From assembly GCF_000002995.4 (NCBI RefSeq), contig NW_025062475.1, forward strand, positions 12,494,687 to 12,558,686: a stretch of 64,000 nucleotides of DNA. The letters run 5' to 3'. Every line of letters starts with the position of its first letter. Position 1 is the first letter of the stretch. Under the pieces are notes generated by a model. It was given only the letters and a program-made list of their open reading frames with translations, had not been told where the DNA came from and did no database searches. This document shows, in pieces, positions 36,456 to 51,218 of this stretch. The translations under genes were made by a program, and so were the position numbers. The DNA comes from Brugia malayi. Taxonomy: Eukaryota > Nematoda > Chromadorea > Rhabditida > Onchocercidae.

Positions 36456-39400
36456 ATGACGACATCACGAGGATTCATCAATATGCCACAAACAATATTT
36501 GACAAAGGTCAGTTGTTTACAGTTCATGTACATGTGATCTGGTGCTTATTTGTTAGCTTCAGAAACAGTTTTCAAACGTTATTTTAACTTTTTTTTTTTT
36601 AACGAAACGGAGAGTTTTTCTAATTCTGCTTTAAAATTTTCCGTTTTACTTCTTTTGCGTGTTGAAAAAAATTTGCTAAGACTTTCAGAAATGAATCTGT
36701 TTAGCTTGAAAGTCATAGAACTTGACATTAAAGAACAAATTAAAATTTTTATTTCCACCATGAAGTCTACCAAAGTTTAGCGTAATTAAGTACTAATATA
36801 GTTTCTCTATAACATATGGAAAATTTTTTAGGAAGTTCTCGAAAAAATTAGCGTCTTGATGAAATTCTTTCCTTGATATGCGTCTCAAACTTAAACAAAA
36901 AAAAAAAAAAAAAAATTAGATTTAAAAGTTAATAAGAGTTATAAATTCAAAATTTTACTCTTTCAAGTTGAAAGAATAAGCCAAGCATGAAAGGAGAGAA
37001 AACTAGGGTGAGAGCAATTAAATTAAGTGCTTATATTCTTTTAACTTTTTGTGTATTATTTCATTCCCTTTCCGTTAATATACACAGCAGAATTAACTCA
37101 TTTATTGTTATTTCGGATGGCGAAGAATAGATATTTCTTAGCAACGAAGACTTCTTCCTGTTTTCGCAAAAATTACTTTATTCTATCAGAATCATTCTTT
37201 ACCAGTTTGTATCATGTCTAAATTTTCACTGGATGAAATTTCAATTTTAGTTATAGTACTTTCTCTTTTTACATTCATAACATTTGAATCAAGTGAAGTA
37301 TTCACTTAAGCAGGAGATTATCAGTTTCAATTTTTGTTGAATAAATTATTGATAATTCATTCTCATTACCATAAAGAACTTATAGTGATCGATTTTGATC
37401 AGTTCTAATCGAATTAAAATTTTCAGCTGATAATACAGACTTGGATATAAGCGATGAGATGGAAGAAGTTCGTGAACTGATGTACGAATTAATCAAAACA
37501 AATTTTTCATCGGGTGTTATGGTAGAACATTTAGCGAAAATATATAAGGAAAGGTTAATGAATTTCGACTTTCTTTTCTTTTCATTTAAAGAATCTTTTG
37601 CAATTTAACAATTAGCAAGCTCTTCGCTTTTTCATTAGCTTCCTTTTTCAATTATTAGGATGGTAAATAGATTTCCATAATATATAGCTGAGAGTTAGTA
37701 TATTCCATTTTTACTTTTTTTAATCCTTGACTTCCATTGAAAATTTATTTTTAATCGTTTGCTATTTAATTTGCAGTGCATTTTTTCCACCTAAAGTTTG
37801 AGGTGCTTCGAAATAATGTTTTCAAAATATAAAATAATGTGGTGTTAACATTTATAGCTAATTTTTACCCCATTTATAGATTCCGCATAAAAGTTTAAGA
37901 TTAAAAATGTTTTTGACAATATGAATTTTTGCAGCTATGAAACGCGTGGTTTAGGACCGTTGCTTCCAGATAACTGGCTTGACCATATACGAGTCGCAGA
38001 AGAATTTGAAGTCGTCAATCGTGGTCCAATTGCAATGGTTTATACACGTCAACGCGATGCACCACCATTTATTATCGAACCGCCTTGTAATTCGTTAAGT
38101 AAGTTTATAGTTTTTTTTTTTTTTTATAGGGATTTCATTTGCTGAAAATAAATTTTGACTAGTGTATTCGGCTATATTTATCTCTGCTAAAATCCTATGC
38201 TCCAACAAAAAATTTTGCTATAAAAAGGCTTCGTAAGAAATTAAATTTGCTTGCGTTTTTATTTAGTGAAACTTTCTAGAGACATTTTATTCTAAAGTTT
38301 TATCCAAAAATTTAAATTTTGTATTCATAAAATTTTTTTAAATATTTCTATTAATCAGTTCTATAGGAAATTCTCACTGTTATGATGTTTATTTTTTTTT
38401 CTTCCAGATATAACGAAAGGACTTGCATCGCCTAAAGCAAAGGAAGCAACTCGAATTAGGCTTACTGATCGAGAATTGGCTCAGCAGGTAATATCCTATA
38501 TTAAACAAAATTTTTCCTTTCAGAAAAACTATTTTTTATAATTTTACATTAATTCAGAAGCTGTTTGATCAGCCTTTGTTATTTTATCACGCTTGATAAG
38601 CAGTCGGAGGAAGTTTTTAATAGTATGTCCTTGTTACTATCGTAACTCCGCAGTGTCGACAATAGCTTTATTCTTTTACGATATCGTATAGTATTTATAA
38701 AATAAAAGAGATGAACAAAGTGACCAATTTTTTTTTTTTTTTTTTTGGAAGTTTTGCTTTCACTGTTATTTCTGTTGATATACTACAGTTTGTTGAGAGT
38801 TGAAAAGAACAAAGCTTGCAATACCAAAAATTAAGGCAAGACAATGGTTTTCACTATCCGGATGATGTTTACTAACCATTTTAGGTAATTGCGATTAATT
38901 TATAGACCTCTACAATATGTGGACATTCTAAGTAGATTTGGTTTCTAATAGGGAAGTTAATTGAACAAAGAGCTTACTATAGAATATAATTTTGATTGCC
39001 CGATGACAAGAAATTAGTAATAAAATCGGGAGCAACTGTCAACGTGTTAAGCAATGTATATATTCTTTGCTAATACATTACAACATTCTAGACAATGTCA
39101 ATAACTTAGTTACAATTGGAAAAAAATTTATTGACCGTTGTGATTTTAGCCTGTAGAAAAAGACAGTTCACTTCGTGGTTTTAATAATAATTATAACAGC
39201 CTATGAATCATTCAGTAATAATAATATTAATAATATTAGTAGTGACGTATGATTTCAAGTTTTTTGGATACATTTCAGATGAAATCGATATTATCATTCG
39301 AACCGATCATTTGTCCGTCAACAGTAAGCGTTATTGTGATGAAATGTGATGAGGACTCGGATGATATCTATGTACAGTTGGCCGGTACAAAAAATAATTT

Positions 39401-42266
39401 CGAACTGCTGCGATCAGCAATGAATTCTTACTACGAAGAGCAATCTTCTGGTGATTCGGTGATAGAACCTGAGATTGGTGGTGTTTACGCAGTTCGCGAA
39501 TCGGATGGACATTGGTATCGGGCGTTGTTGAAAGTGAGTAAAAATCCGAAAACTGTTCATTCATCAGTACAATCAATTCGTTATAGTCGAAATTTATAGT
39601 TGGTAGGAAATTGTATTATATCCTAAAAAAAACTATAATTTTTTAGAAATTATATCCTAAAAACGTGTTCATTATTTTTTGTATTTAGTAATAAATCCTA
39701 TGATGGTAAATTTTATACAAGACTTTATTTTAATGAATGAAAGTAGAAAGAAAAATAAATTCCATTATTATCATTGAATATAAACATTTATTTCTTCTTC
39801 TACGCTTTTCTTTAAAAGAAAAAAAAAACAAATAGGTTCCTGAATATTTCACATTATTGGATAGCGGTCGAATAGTACACGTGAATGGTGCAACGATTCG
39901 ACGTCTTCGTGCGGAATATGCTCTCCCAAGAATATATCCCATTTATGCGTTCATTATTACTTTGGACAAAAAGTGTGATAATGGTCCATCGCTGTGTATT
40001 TTGCGAACTGCTTGCCATACTCAGCTTCCGTTGCCGGTATAACTTATTTCGAAATCTAAGTTGAAGCTTTAAATTTCAAAAAACTAGACGGAATTAGTGA
40101 TTAAAGCTAGCTGTAGGATCAGTAAATAACATATTTATTAATTTTGGTTCGAACGTGCATCTTAATTAGCTTATAGTCTGCAAAATATTGGTGAGTTGTA
40201 AATTTAATAGTTTATTACAAAATAGCGCTTAAAACAATAAATTTTCTAATTCGTTTGTGCTTTAAGTTGCTGGAAATTCGATTTTCTTTCTGTCATATAG
40301 TTCTAATCACTTCTCAAAATGAGTAGTAAATTAGATTGAAAATCTAATTTTTTCTGGACATTTGACGCGTAAAAAATTTTGATCTTCTCTTCCTGCTTTC
40401 AGAAGTTATCAGTAAATGAGGTGATGTAAAAGAAAACAATGTATACAACATTTTGTGTTCTAACTTCCCTTGCGTTTAGCTTTTTAGCTACGATTCATAT
40501 CCGCTTATATCGAAAATGGTTTAATAAAATACAATGTTCAAAGCTCGATTATGTGGATTAAGGACCGGAAAGAATACGAGCAGTAAGTTTCTTGAAGAAA
40601 ATTTTAAAGGTTATTATGACAAAGCATAAACTTCATAATATTTTGAATGTAATTGCTTGCTTTTATCGTCATGCTTATTCAATTGAGTTCCCATATATTT
40701 TTTTTAAAATTTCCTAGGTAGGTTCTTCATTGATTCGAAAGAAAAATTACGAGATTGAATGGTATATAAACAACATCTTCGAGATTTTGGTTTTTCGTGC
40801 ATGCCAAAATATGAAAATATTATATATAGTATTGAAAGAAGTTTTAAAATGAAGTTCAGAAAATTTATCCGTTTTTTAAGCACATATCAAGTAAATGGGA
40901 TATTTGTTCTTTCTTTAATTTGTTTTGTCCGAATGTAAATAGAAGGATAATGCTATTGTATTTATGATAAAATGAAGGATTTGCAGTGATAGATAAGATT
41001 TTCTCTATTAAATATAGTCGCTTATTTAAGATAATATTTTTTGATTAGAATTACAGGAATGTGATAAGAGTAATACCGGCGTCGCCGCAATATCCAGTAG
41101 CCGTAGGAGGAGTGGAATTAGTTGCCATGGAGTTGAGCGAGATGCCGAAGAAACGCTTTGCTGCACATATTTTGACTGTATTTGATGCTGATAATATCAA
41201 CATACGACAATGCTCATTTGTACGTTTCTCGCTATAGTATTTGTGTTTACATCACAGTCAGCTATTGTCTTCATATGTTGCTAAAAACATGTAATTCGAA
41301 TGGAACTTTTTTGACTCAAATTTGCACAGTTAAATTAAAATGATTTTGTATTTTAGGATCCAATCCCGGACTACATAACCAGTGCAGTGAAACGAGATTC
41401 CTTAGCTCAACCATCACCTCCACCATTCAGCGAGTTAATACCAGGGCGTTTCTATGCTGCGAAATTGCGTCCAGATTCTAATTGGGAACGTATACAGTTG
41501 CTTGGTCCAAGCACTGTTGACGCTGATTGTTTTCGTGTCTATGCTGTTGATATTGGCTTATTCGGTATTGTCCGGAAGTCAAATATGCGTCATCTAAAAA
41601 CTCCAAATGGACTACGTAAAATTTTGATGGCGAAATGTAAAGTTAGTTTGATTTTCTATTCGGGTAAGCGAGTTTTTGACTCATAAACTTAACCACTTTG
41701 AATTACGTTGCGTGTTTCATCTTAGCAAAGGTAAATCCTTAGTAAAAAAACATTTTGAGAACCGGAACAATATTTTTTACCTTATGACATATACGATTTG
41801 TTCAGTTTTCAGTTAATGGATCCTCTTACCGTTGTATTATAGTTAATAGTACATTGTCACTATTTAAAGTATTATCATATTTTGCTAATGCATATTATGT
41901 GCAATTCACATATGTATACTATTTTTTCATATGACAAGGTGCATTGTGAACATTTATCTTTGATTTACCTTTCAGATAGCAGGAATTAAGCCGAAAAGTG
42001 GCGGTGATGTATGGAGTCGTGAGAGTCAAGCAATGATATGCAATGTATTGACTAGTGCAGAACATATAGAAGTGGAACCAGTCAGCGACTGGGAGTTATT
42101 TGGAGATCCAGATTGTATTATGGTACCGTTTGCGACAGTAAAGATTTTCGCTGATGGTAAGAGTGTTGATCAGATGATCGTTGAACAAGGATACGCGCAA
42201 TGCAGTGATGATAATCTTTCTGTATGTAATCAGTATTGCCAAAAATCGCCGATGGTGATCAGTTGA
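36456..42266 (+). CDS. LOTUS (OST-HTH) and double Tudor domain protein, TDRD5/TDRD7-like
   Basis: Eleven exons, 36456-36507, 37427-37553, 37935-38098, 38408-38487, 39279-39533, 39836-40036, 40480-40518, 40563-40582, 41057-41219, 41357-41641 and 41976-42266, total 1677 bases in frame, 558 residues. The 39- and 20-base exons are less certain but are needed to keep frame. Residues about 28-105 match a LOTUS domain (EEVRELMYELIKTNF, GLGPLLPDNWLDHI). Tudor 1 is around 205-250 (GGVYAVRESDGHWYRALL, LLDSGRIVHV). Tudor 2 is around 390-450 (PGRFYAAKLRPDSNWERIQL, VYAVDIGLFGIV), followed by a staphylococcal-nuclease-like half (MAKCKIAGIKP, GGDVWSRESQAM). LOTUS domains bind RNA or Vasa; Tudor domains bind dimethylarginine in Piwi-type proteins. 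This points to germ granules, as for worm LOTR-1. The exact orthologue is not settled. Confidence 0.82.
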
Positions 42267-45200
42267 TGAATGGTTGAACAGGATTGTGTTCAATGTTATT
42301 CAGCGGTAATACTTTCTGTGCAACGCACCAGCGCCCTATATTTAACGCACATTTTGATAATTGTCATTGGCCAGCCGCTTTTTGTAATTTATAAATTTTA
42401 TATAGGAATTTTTGTCCCTAATTTTCACTAGTGAGGTTAGTTACAAAAATTTCAAAGATTCTAAAGAATTTAATTTTTGGCAATACTTGCAGAATTTTGC
42501 AAACATAGTTATTGTAGTACGGAATTCTGTTCTACACATATTCATCCAACATGAGACATGTTTAACATACAATTGTAGTTGCTGGCTTCAATATGTTGAT
42601 TCATTTTTTTTTTTTTTTTCTCTTTTCTCTCTCTCTGTTTCTGAGATTTACAATGCTGTGCAAAAGTTCTCCTATACTATAAAAGTATTCGCATAGAAAA
42701 GGTTGTACGATGTCCTCTCAGTGAAATCGATAGGACCATTCGATAAAGAATGATCGTAATAAGATTATGTTTGAAGTCTTATTTCACATTTTATTGCGTT
42801 GTTTCTATTAATCTAGTTACTTCTCTGTCTTACTTACAGTTTTCTCTTCTTTACTAATTGCGATAACTATAAGGAATCATTAGAAGGGAATGAAATGAAT
42901 ATGAATTAAAATTTAGCGAGCTGGAGGAATTGCTTTCAAATCCATAACACAACATATTGCTTAAAGGAAATCCACTATTTTATTGCTGGGACTGTAACTT
43001 TCGAAACTGTTTTATTGTTTAAATTCAATATTTTATATTGTATAGGTAAGCAATTTTCAGCACTTAGAATGAAATTTTGATGGAAAAGATTCCGAGAATT
43101 ACTACTACCATACTCTTTGATCTGTCAGAAATGTGAAATTATCGTATTACCATTCGATCTCATCATTCGAAAAATTTCAGTTTGCTTTTTTGGTTTGAAT
43201 TTTCAGTTCTTTTTTAGATCCTAAATAAATAAATAAAACTTTTATGATAGTCTTTTTCAGTGGATGGAATGGTATGCTTTTTTTCATTTATTCTATACAC
43301 TCATGGATATATGCATAGAACTGTGTCTGATTAATTTCATCAAATATTGCTTGATTTCTGAATAACTACTCAAGTTTTCCTTATTATTAGTTTCGAAATT
43401 TCAGATGTTATCGAGTTCTTTTCTTTGACTTTTTTTCTTATTATTTAGCAAAATTAATAGAAACATATTTATTTTTTGTTAATGAATTCACTTCTTGGTA
43501 TTTGCAGATATGCCGGTCTTCGTCTAAATTTCAAAATTTTAAGTTAACTGAGTTTAATTTGATAATTTCTATGTGCTGGTAAATTTTACATCATATCATG
43601 CATTAGAGGACATTTAAGTGATATCGGATGGCTCTGCAAGTTAAGAAGAAGCGAAAACTTTGTTCATTGTTTCAGTTATTTAGAAATATTTCATTCATCT
43701 TAAATTTTACGAAATCTCATGCCGTGTGCCTACTATTCTTTTCACAAATAATTTTATTATTTTCAGTAATTGTTTGATTCTTTTTGAAGTCAAATTAAAT
43801 ATTAAATACTGTGTTTTGCTTTTATTTAGCTAATAATAATCCTGGTGGGAATGGGTAAGACTAAACAATAATAGACATAGTTAAGTATAATCATTAAATA
43901 ATTGTAGTCAAGTGAGAGAAACTTTACATAACATAAGCATAAAGAGAATATAACAATAATGCCACTTGAATGAAATCACTTAGAAGAACTGTCGATGTTA
44001 TGTTTCAAATTTCAATTTAAGATAGAGAGGCTTGAAATTCCTGACCTGACGTATTGTTGAATTATATCGCTTTAGATAATAATTTTCTAAAACAGGTAAT
44101 GATTTCTTTTTTTTTTTTTTTTTTTTTTTGTCACATTTGTAATAATATAGTTAACAATTTTCTAAAATTTGATCACTATGTTTTTCCAACTTTTAGCTTT
44201 CGCTTCATTTTTGCTTTGTGTTTTTTTCATGACTCATAAGTTTATTCTTCGCAAATTGAAATCAATTTATGAGTTTCATTGCTTTTTGTAATCAGTGTAG
44301 TAGGTGCTTTTTATTTCTTTCTGTGCATAAATTGATACTTAAGAAAGTTTGCAACATATTCCTGAGATCGTTTTCATTCTTTTATTTTTAACTGCTCTTT
44401 TTCCATTCATTTATCGATATAATTAGACAAATAATGTCGAGAAAAGGAATGTTTTATTTGTATATTTTGTGGAAATAGTTACATTTGGGTATTGTTAAAT
44501 CATTAAAAATCATTTTAAAAATGTGATAAATATGCAAGAATCAAATTGTTTGTTCAATTCTTCCAATTTTTCGTTTTGTATATAGCAACAATATATTATT
44601 TATTGTTCTTATTTTATTCGAGATCTATGACGTACTTCATTTTAACTCTACCCGAAACATTCTATTTTAATTCTAGAAAGCTCTATGACATTTCTTGGGT
44701 TTCAACTAACTGAATAAATTTGCTTTTCATTTATAAGATTATTAAAAATTCATAGAATATTATCCTGAATCATTCCTGTACTGAAGAACGTGAAGGAAAT
44801 TAATGACCATTGACATTTGGTAGTGCTGATATTATACATTCTTTTAGTTTATTATTAAGTTTGATAATTTTAAAATTGATTAGCGCTAATATCAAAAATA
44901 TATATGTATATATATTATATCAAAACTATTCATTTTTGTTTTAGGAAAACTATCTGGGAAAGGTTATAGTACTATAAATAAGCTGGAAATCAATGGTATA
45001 TGATGTTCATGTGAATTAACAATAATTTCTTCATTAACGAATACATTTTTTCATAGTTTCAAACTCTTCAACAGTTTAACAGTAGGTAGTAGTGGTACTT
45101 CATTTTGCAGTTGAACGCAGTAATATTTCATTTTTCATAATTTTTATTCAGTACTTTTTAATTTTCCACAAATGAAATTCATGTGAGTGGTGTCTACCTG

Positions 45201-46628
45201 TACATTTCAATATTAATGATGGAATTAAGTATCAGCTGTCAATAAAATGCATCAGCGATATTTACAGGATCTATAAATCAATTCTTTTTCTTTGAAAAAT
45301 TCTTTTTTTTTCTTTATTTAAAAAAAAAAACTTATATTTGCATTTAGCTTCCTTAATTGTGTTGCTTACATCTTTAAATGTTTACTTTGTAATCATTTCT
45401 TAAAAGATTCAATACGTTGCCATTCTGCTTCATATTGTTTCACTGATCAAAGATTATTGTTAGCTTTATTGAAGAAAGCATAAGTTGCAACGAAGGTAAG
45501 ATTGATTTGTTACTAAGATAAGTTGCTTTAATCTTAGAACTAACTGAGCCCATTTCTGAATCATTAAAAAAAGTGAAAACATAAAGTACGCATTTTATTA
45601 AATCATTTTTGTTCCTCTCTATGCTATTAATTGAATTTTCCTGTTTTATTCATTTCCCAATTTAAATTTGGAAACTTTATGAAATAAAAACAATTCATTA
45701 TTTTATTGTGATTGAGAAGTGACGATTTTTTTTTTTTTTTTTTTTAAATGAAATCATTCTAACCAAAAATATAGATTAAGTTCAAAAAAAAAATTCCAGA
45801 AAAGTTGATTCACTTAGTAACATTCCCTAGTCTAGATACTGCATAACTAATATTTAGTATGAAGGGAATGCTTATCAGTTCTATTTCCATTCATTCTGAA
45901 ATAAAAATGACATCGTAAATTAATTATTTATAATTGTGCTATCAATTTATGTTAATAATTTGTTTGGGAAATATATTTGGAAGTAGTATGGTTTATCAAT
46001 AATCACTCATTTCCGATAATCATTTGAAATGAAATGAAACATAAAAGCTATAATGTGATGATGATTAGAAGACAGTGAGTGGTTCATTATCACGTTGACA
46101 TCATTTTAGGTGATAATTACAAGATAGTAAGTTTTTATAAAAAGTTAAGAAGCAAGAAGGAACAAGAGATCTGTGTGTTTATTTGGAAAAAGAATTTTTT
46201 AGTTTTGTTTAATAAAATTCCTAAGATAGTACTTCTGTCTGCGATTTCGAATTTTTTCACATGCTAAACTGTAATTTTAATTCATTTATTACATCAATCA
46301 TAGTAAGTTATATGTATTGCTTTCAAATTTTGAAAATTTCAGAAGGTTGCATCGGTTTGTTTTTATTCAGATCTCATTATTTACTTGCTTTAAAGGAAGT
46401 TTAGTTGGAACATTTCCGCTTAAAGTGAATAAAAATTAAAGATGTAAATTATGAATAAAATTTTCTTTGCATATTGAATCTTCGCCGTCGTATTATAGCT
46501 TTTTTTTCGTTCCAATTTTGATTTCCATGGTTTTGAATTTGCAGTTTCGACAAGCTTTTTTTTTTTTCTGATCATTTTTTCTTTTCTATTATTAATTCTC
46601 GTATTTTTTCTTGTCAAGATTAAAACAA
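42267..46628. other. 4.4 kb gene-poor AT-rich stretch
   Basis: Between the LOTUS-Tudor stop and the GalNAc transferase start I find only short frames driven by AT-rich sequence and poly-T runs (near 42606, 44107, 45727). It may include 3' UTR, promoter or unrecognised non-coding RNA. A TATATATGTATATATATTATAT stretch lies near 44899 (described). No protein-coding exon can be supported. Confidence 0.5.
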
Positions 46629-49600
46629 ATGCGATTACGGGTTGATGTATGTCGTGCGATTGTGCTGACTTCTTTAGTATGGATGATGATTGATGTCATC
46701 ATATTATTTTACTTTCTTGATACCGGTAATAGCAGAATAACCTCAAAGTAAGTTTTTATTTCTTTTTCTTTTACAGGTTCTTCCGGATAATTTTTCCATT
46801 TCTAATTCTTCAGGCATTACTTGGCAAATTTTGCTAATTTTCAGTTTTTACTAGAGTTTTTTAAGCTATTTGAAACGATCATTTCATTCATAAGCTCTTT
46901 TAAGTAATTAGAAAATATTGATTGTGCACTTCTAATATTTATGTTCACATTAAACAACTGTAGATATTGTTGGGCAGTCGGTCTAATCGCTTATTTTGAT
47001 GAAGCTTTTTGTAAATTACCGAGCTCTTTATTTCTGCAGTTTTGAGAATTTCGTCAATTTAGTATCGAAATTAATATTCATACTATAGGCAGTCTGTAAT
47101 TTGAAAAGTAACCTGTCGATGATCCAGTGATTTGTTTCAGAGTTGCAGTAAAGTTGAGGGGTGATCGTCGTTCAGAAGATGAATTTAGGGCTCAAGCAAA
47201 TGATTTTGTTGATCAGGAAGCTATGGAAGAATTGGGAATATTGCTAAAAAGTTTGTTTTTCTTTTTTTTTTTTTTTTTAACAGAATAATTGTTCATAATT
47301 TTATCAAAAGAAGTACATTATTTTCTGTCTTTTCTTATGTAAAAAGCAAGTGATTTTTAGATAGAAGAAAAGACGTATTTCAAATTACGATGCACTTATA
47401 CATGTCACCAAACATTTTTGGACCTTCTTTCAAAAAATTTTTGTTACTTAAGGTTTAAATTTTGAAAGAAATGGACCAGGTGAAATGGGTAGTGCAGTAA
47501 TTATCGATCCATCACAACAGGAAGAACGGGCACGAAAATTTAAAGAAAACCAATTTGATGTTATGGCTTCAGATCTAATATCTATCAATAGGGCACTTCC
47601 GGATTATCGGTCATCGAAGTTAGTTGTCATATCAAATTAATTGAATAATATCATTTTGTACTGCAGTAATTAACGTTGTAATGGTTATAGACTTATTGGC
47701 AGCATTAAAGGGTTTATCTATATAATTGTCTTTGATAATATAAATGACTGATTAGGTTTTCTAACTAATGTCTAATAAAATTTCGAATCTGCAAATCGAT
47801 TTATACTAATTTAGGTGTCGTGAAGCTGCACGAAAATACGATGTAACCAGTTTACCCATGGTATCCATTATAATTGTTTTTCATAACGAAGCATGGAGTA
47901 CACTTCTTCGTACATTACACTCTGTAATAAATCGAAGTCCGCTTCATCTAATCAAAGAAGTTATTCTCATCGATGACTTGTCAAACCGAAGTTAGTTGCT
48001 TTTGCTTTTTCATTACACTTTTTTTTTTTGAGTCGATGAGAATTGAAATTAAATAATGAAATAATTATTAGGCCGTACTATCATCATGTCGAAAACAAAT
48101 GACCATATGACTGTGTCACCGTAACAAACTTCATCTATTTTTAATGTTTAAACTCTTCTTGAAAGTTGATTGTTTAAAAAAGAATTTAAATTCCAGCCTA
48201 TTTGCGGAAGCCTCTTGATACTTATATCAAAAGATTTTCACTTCCCTTTCATCTCATTCATCTACCAGAACGATCAGGCCTTATCCGAGCGCGTTTACAA
48301 GGTGCAAAGGTGGCAAAAGGAAAGGTATATATGAGTTTTGGATATTCCCAGCAAAGAAGTTGTCTTTCTGCAAGAATTTTTAAAAGCAGTTTCCATTTTT
48401 CGCAGAAATTTTATGTGGACTTAAAAATTTTTATTGTAATTTTTCTAACCATATTACTGAATGTTACGATGTTCGTTTAACTACAGAATTCAAAAAATAA
48501 TATTATTGTGGTGAAAAATAGAGCATTATATGTAGGTTACAGTTGTATTTTTAACGGCATCTATTCAGATTTCAATTTTTAGGTTCTGCTGTTTTTGGAT
48601 GCTCATGTTGAAGTAACGGAAGGATGGTTGGAGCCATTGTTGGATCGTGTATCAACTGATCGGAAACGTGTTGTGGCGCCAATTATTGATGTCATTTCGG
48701 ATGAAAATTTTGAATATATAACTGCTTCTGATGTTACTTGGGGTGGCTTTAATTGGCATTTAAACTTCCGATGGTATCCAGTAAGTATCATTCTTTACAC
48801 TTTTGTATGTTTCCTTCTTAAGATTGGTAGAGTAAATCAAAATCCAAAAATTTTCAAGAATTTTCAAAGTTGTTTATATAATTTTATTACACACTTATTT
48901 TACAGGTACCGATGCGAGAAATGGAAAGGCGTAATCACGACCGTTCAGTTCCCCTTCAGTTAGCTTTTCATGTGATTTTCCTGTTTGGCTTTTTAGTCTC
49001 AAATGCAGGAAATATTTGTAGCCAAAGATGTTGTGATTTTATCAATTCTAAATTTTAATTTATTCAGGACTCCGACAATTGCTGGTGGTTTGTTTGCTAT
49101 TGATCGACAGTTTTTTTATGATATTGGCTCCTACGATGAGGGAATGGAAATTTGGGGTGGTGAAAATCTGGAGATTTCATTTAGGGTAATTCCTATATTT
49201 AGTAAATTTTGACATTTCAGACTTTTTAGTAACCATTTTTGACTTTTTCAAAATCTTTTTTTTTATTACTATTTTTCTGAAATGAAGTAAATTATAGTGT
49301 AGGGAGAATAATTAAGTCCCTAATTCAGTTCTAAGAGTGGCTTCTAGAAAAGTTTTTTATGAAATTAAAGTACAGTTGAGGGATAAAGTCTAAGTGCTTG
49401 TATTTTTTCAGGTATGGATGTGCGGCGGTAGTTTGGAGATTCATCCATGTTCTCGAGTCGGTCATGTGTTTCGAAAGCATACTCCGTATTCATTTCCCGG
49501 TGGCACAGCTAGAGTCATACATCATAATGCGGCTCGCACTGCTGAGGTTTGGATGGATGAATATAAAGACATATTTTATGGCATGGTGCCTGGTAGGTAT

Positions 49601-49739
49601 TACTATGTTCTCTAAAGGTTGTTGGAATTTTAGCTAGGTCACCTTCTTAATGATCTAGATGGTCTGGTTATGAGCTTCGAAATCGCTTTACTCAAATTGA
49701 CAATTACAAAATCATCGTTTAATTTTCTTCAATCATATT

Positions 49740-49771
<32 letters not shown>

Positions 49772-51218
49772 TTTTGTTTTTTTTTTTTGTCTTTGTTCGC
49801 ATCTACTTCAACTTTAAGGAAGTTATTTTTGAAATATATTTGATTTTTGTCAGTTTATCATCTATCACTTTTAGCTGCCAAAAATGTCGATGTTGGCGAT
49901 TTAACAGAAAGGAAAATTTTGCGCGAAAATTTACAGTGTAAAAGCTTTCGGTGGTATTTGGAGACGATTTATCCAGAATCACCAATTCCAATCGATTTTT
50001 TTAGTTTAGGACAGGTACTTTTCCTTGTGGATCTTTTTTACTTTTTACTTTGATGAATATTTCTTAGCCGCTTGAACCAGTTTTGTCGATTTTGCATAAT
50101 TGTTCAGTTACTCAATGCTTTCACTTTACATTCATATTAACTTCGGTAATGCTATTTTCTAGTAAGAACTGGTTGAAGGGACATGTTCTTCTACTATATC
50201 GCTTATCTATCATTATTACTAACATATATATTGTTATTCTTTTCGAACATTATAAAACATAGAGAGATTTTGTTGTAGGTGCAAAATATGGGAGTAATGG
50301 AATGTCTGGATACAGCAGGTCGATCAGCCGGTGATTCTCCTGCAATGCTTCCGTGCCATGGCAAAGGTGGTAATCAGGTTTGCGAAAATTCATTTGGAAG
50401 ACAATGAATAAATGTTTTTTTTTTACTTAACTCATGCTTGTTGTTTCTTAAACATGTTCGTAATCTTGTTTCAAATGGTGGGTTCATATGTTAGATCCTA
50501 ATAATTAATTATGTTCATTTCAATAGAGAGTATGCCGTAAATTTCTTGAGGTCGAATCTGAATTCATAAGATGTTTTTTTTTTTTTTTAAATCATGATTC
50601 TTAACTGTCATTTGAGAAGTACTTAACATTCGTTACAAAATTAACGTAAATGTCAAAGAAATAAGAATCGTATTTTGATAGTTTTTGCGAACATAATAAA
50701 GTTGTAGTTTTTGACACTGGAAAAACTAGTTATATTAACCTAATTATAATTTGTAGTTATGGACTTACACTGGGAAAGGTGAAATTCGGTCTGATGAACT
50801 TTGCTTAGCTTTCACAACAAAAGGTGTTAGCATGGAGAAATGTACTGGCTCGGTGCCATTGTCGAAAATGATCTTTGACTATGAGAAGAAAGTAAGTAAA
50901 AAAGTAATTCATAGGGTATTTAGTTTGTAAATTTTTGGCGAATTACAATGTCATTGTGTAATAATTCTTAAAACTGTTAGTAACTATTTTAACCAATGTA
51001 AAAATTATCACAAATAGGTTTTTTAGAGGAATTTGCTATTGTTTCATTATTTACTTTGAGATCAGGATTATTAAGAAAATTTTCAGATACTTGTGCTAAA
51101 GCATCGGGAAACAGGCCTGTGTTTACAAGCAAATGAATCAGGATTACAATTAAGCACGTGTTTACATATGGATATGATTCAGAAATGGAGGTTAGGAGGA
51201 TATAGGATACTGGATTGA
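46629..51218 (+). CDS. Polypeptide N-acetylgalactosaminyltransferase (GALNT1/13-like, gly-3-like)
   Basis: Thirteen exons, 46629-46747, 47141-47250, 47453-47618, 47815-47990, 48197-48324, 48583-48780, 48906-48958, 49068-49185, 49412-49592, 49875-50014, 50279-50377, 50757-50891 and 51087-51218, total 1755 bases in frame, 584 residues. A short cytosolic end precedes a type II Golgi membrane anchor (about residues 8-32). The GT-A catalytic domain shows [41 protein letters not shown], the metal-binding DAH of FLDAHVEV (D239, H241), [15 protein letters not shown], and the acceptor motif [12 protein letters not shown] (W346). A C-terminal ricin-type lectin domain begins near residue 464, with CLD and QxW motifs (NQLW, IQKW). 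The enzyme starts mucin-type O-glycosylation by moving GalNAc from UDP-GalNAc to Ser/Thr. Catalytic residues look intact. Confidence 0.95.
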
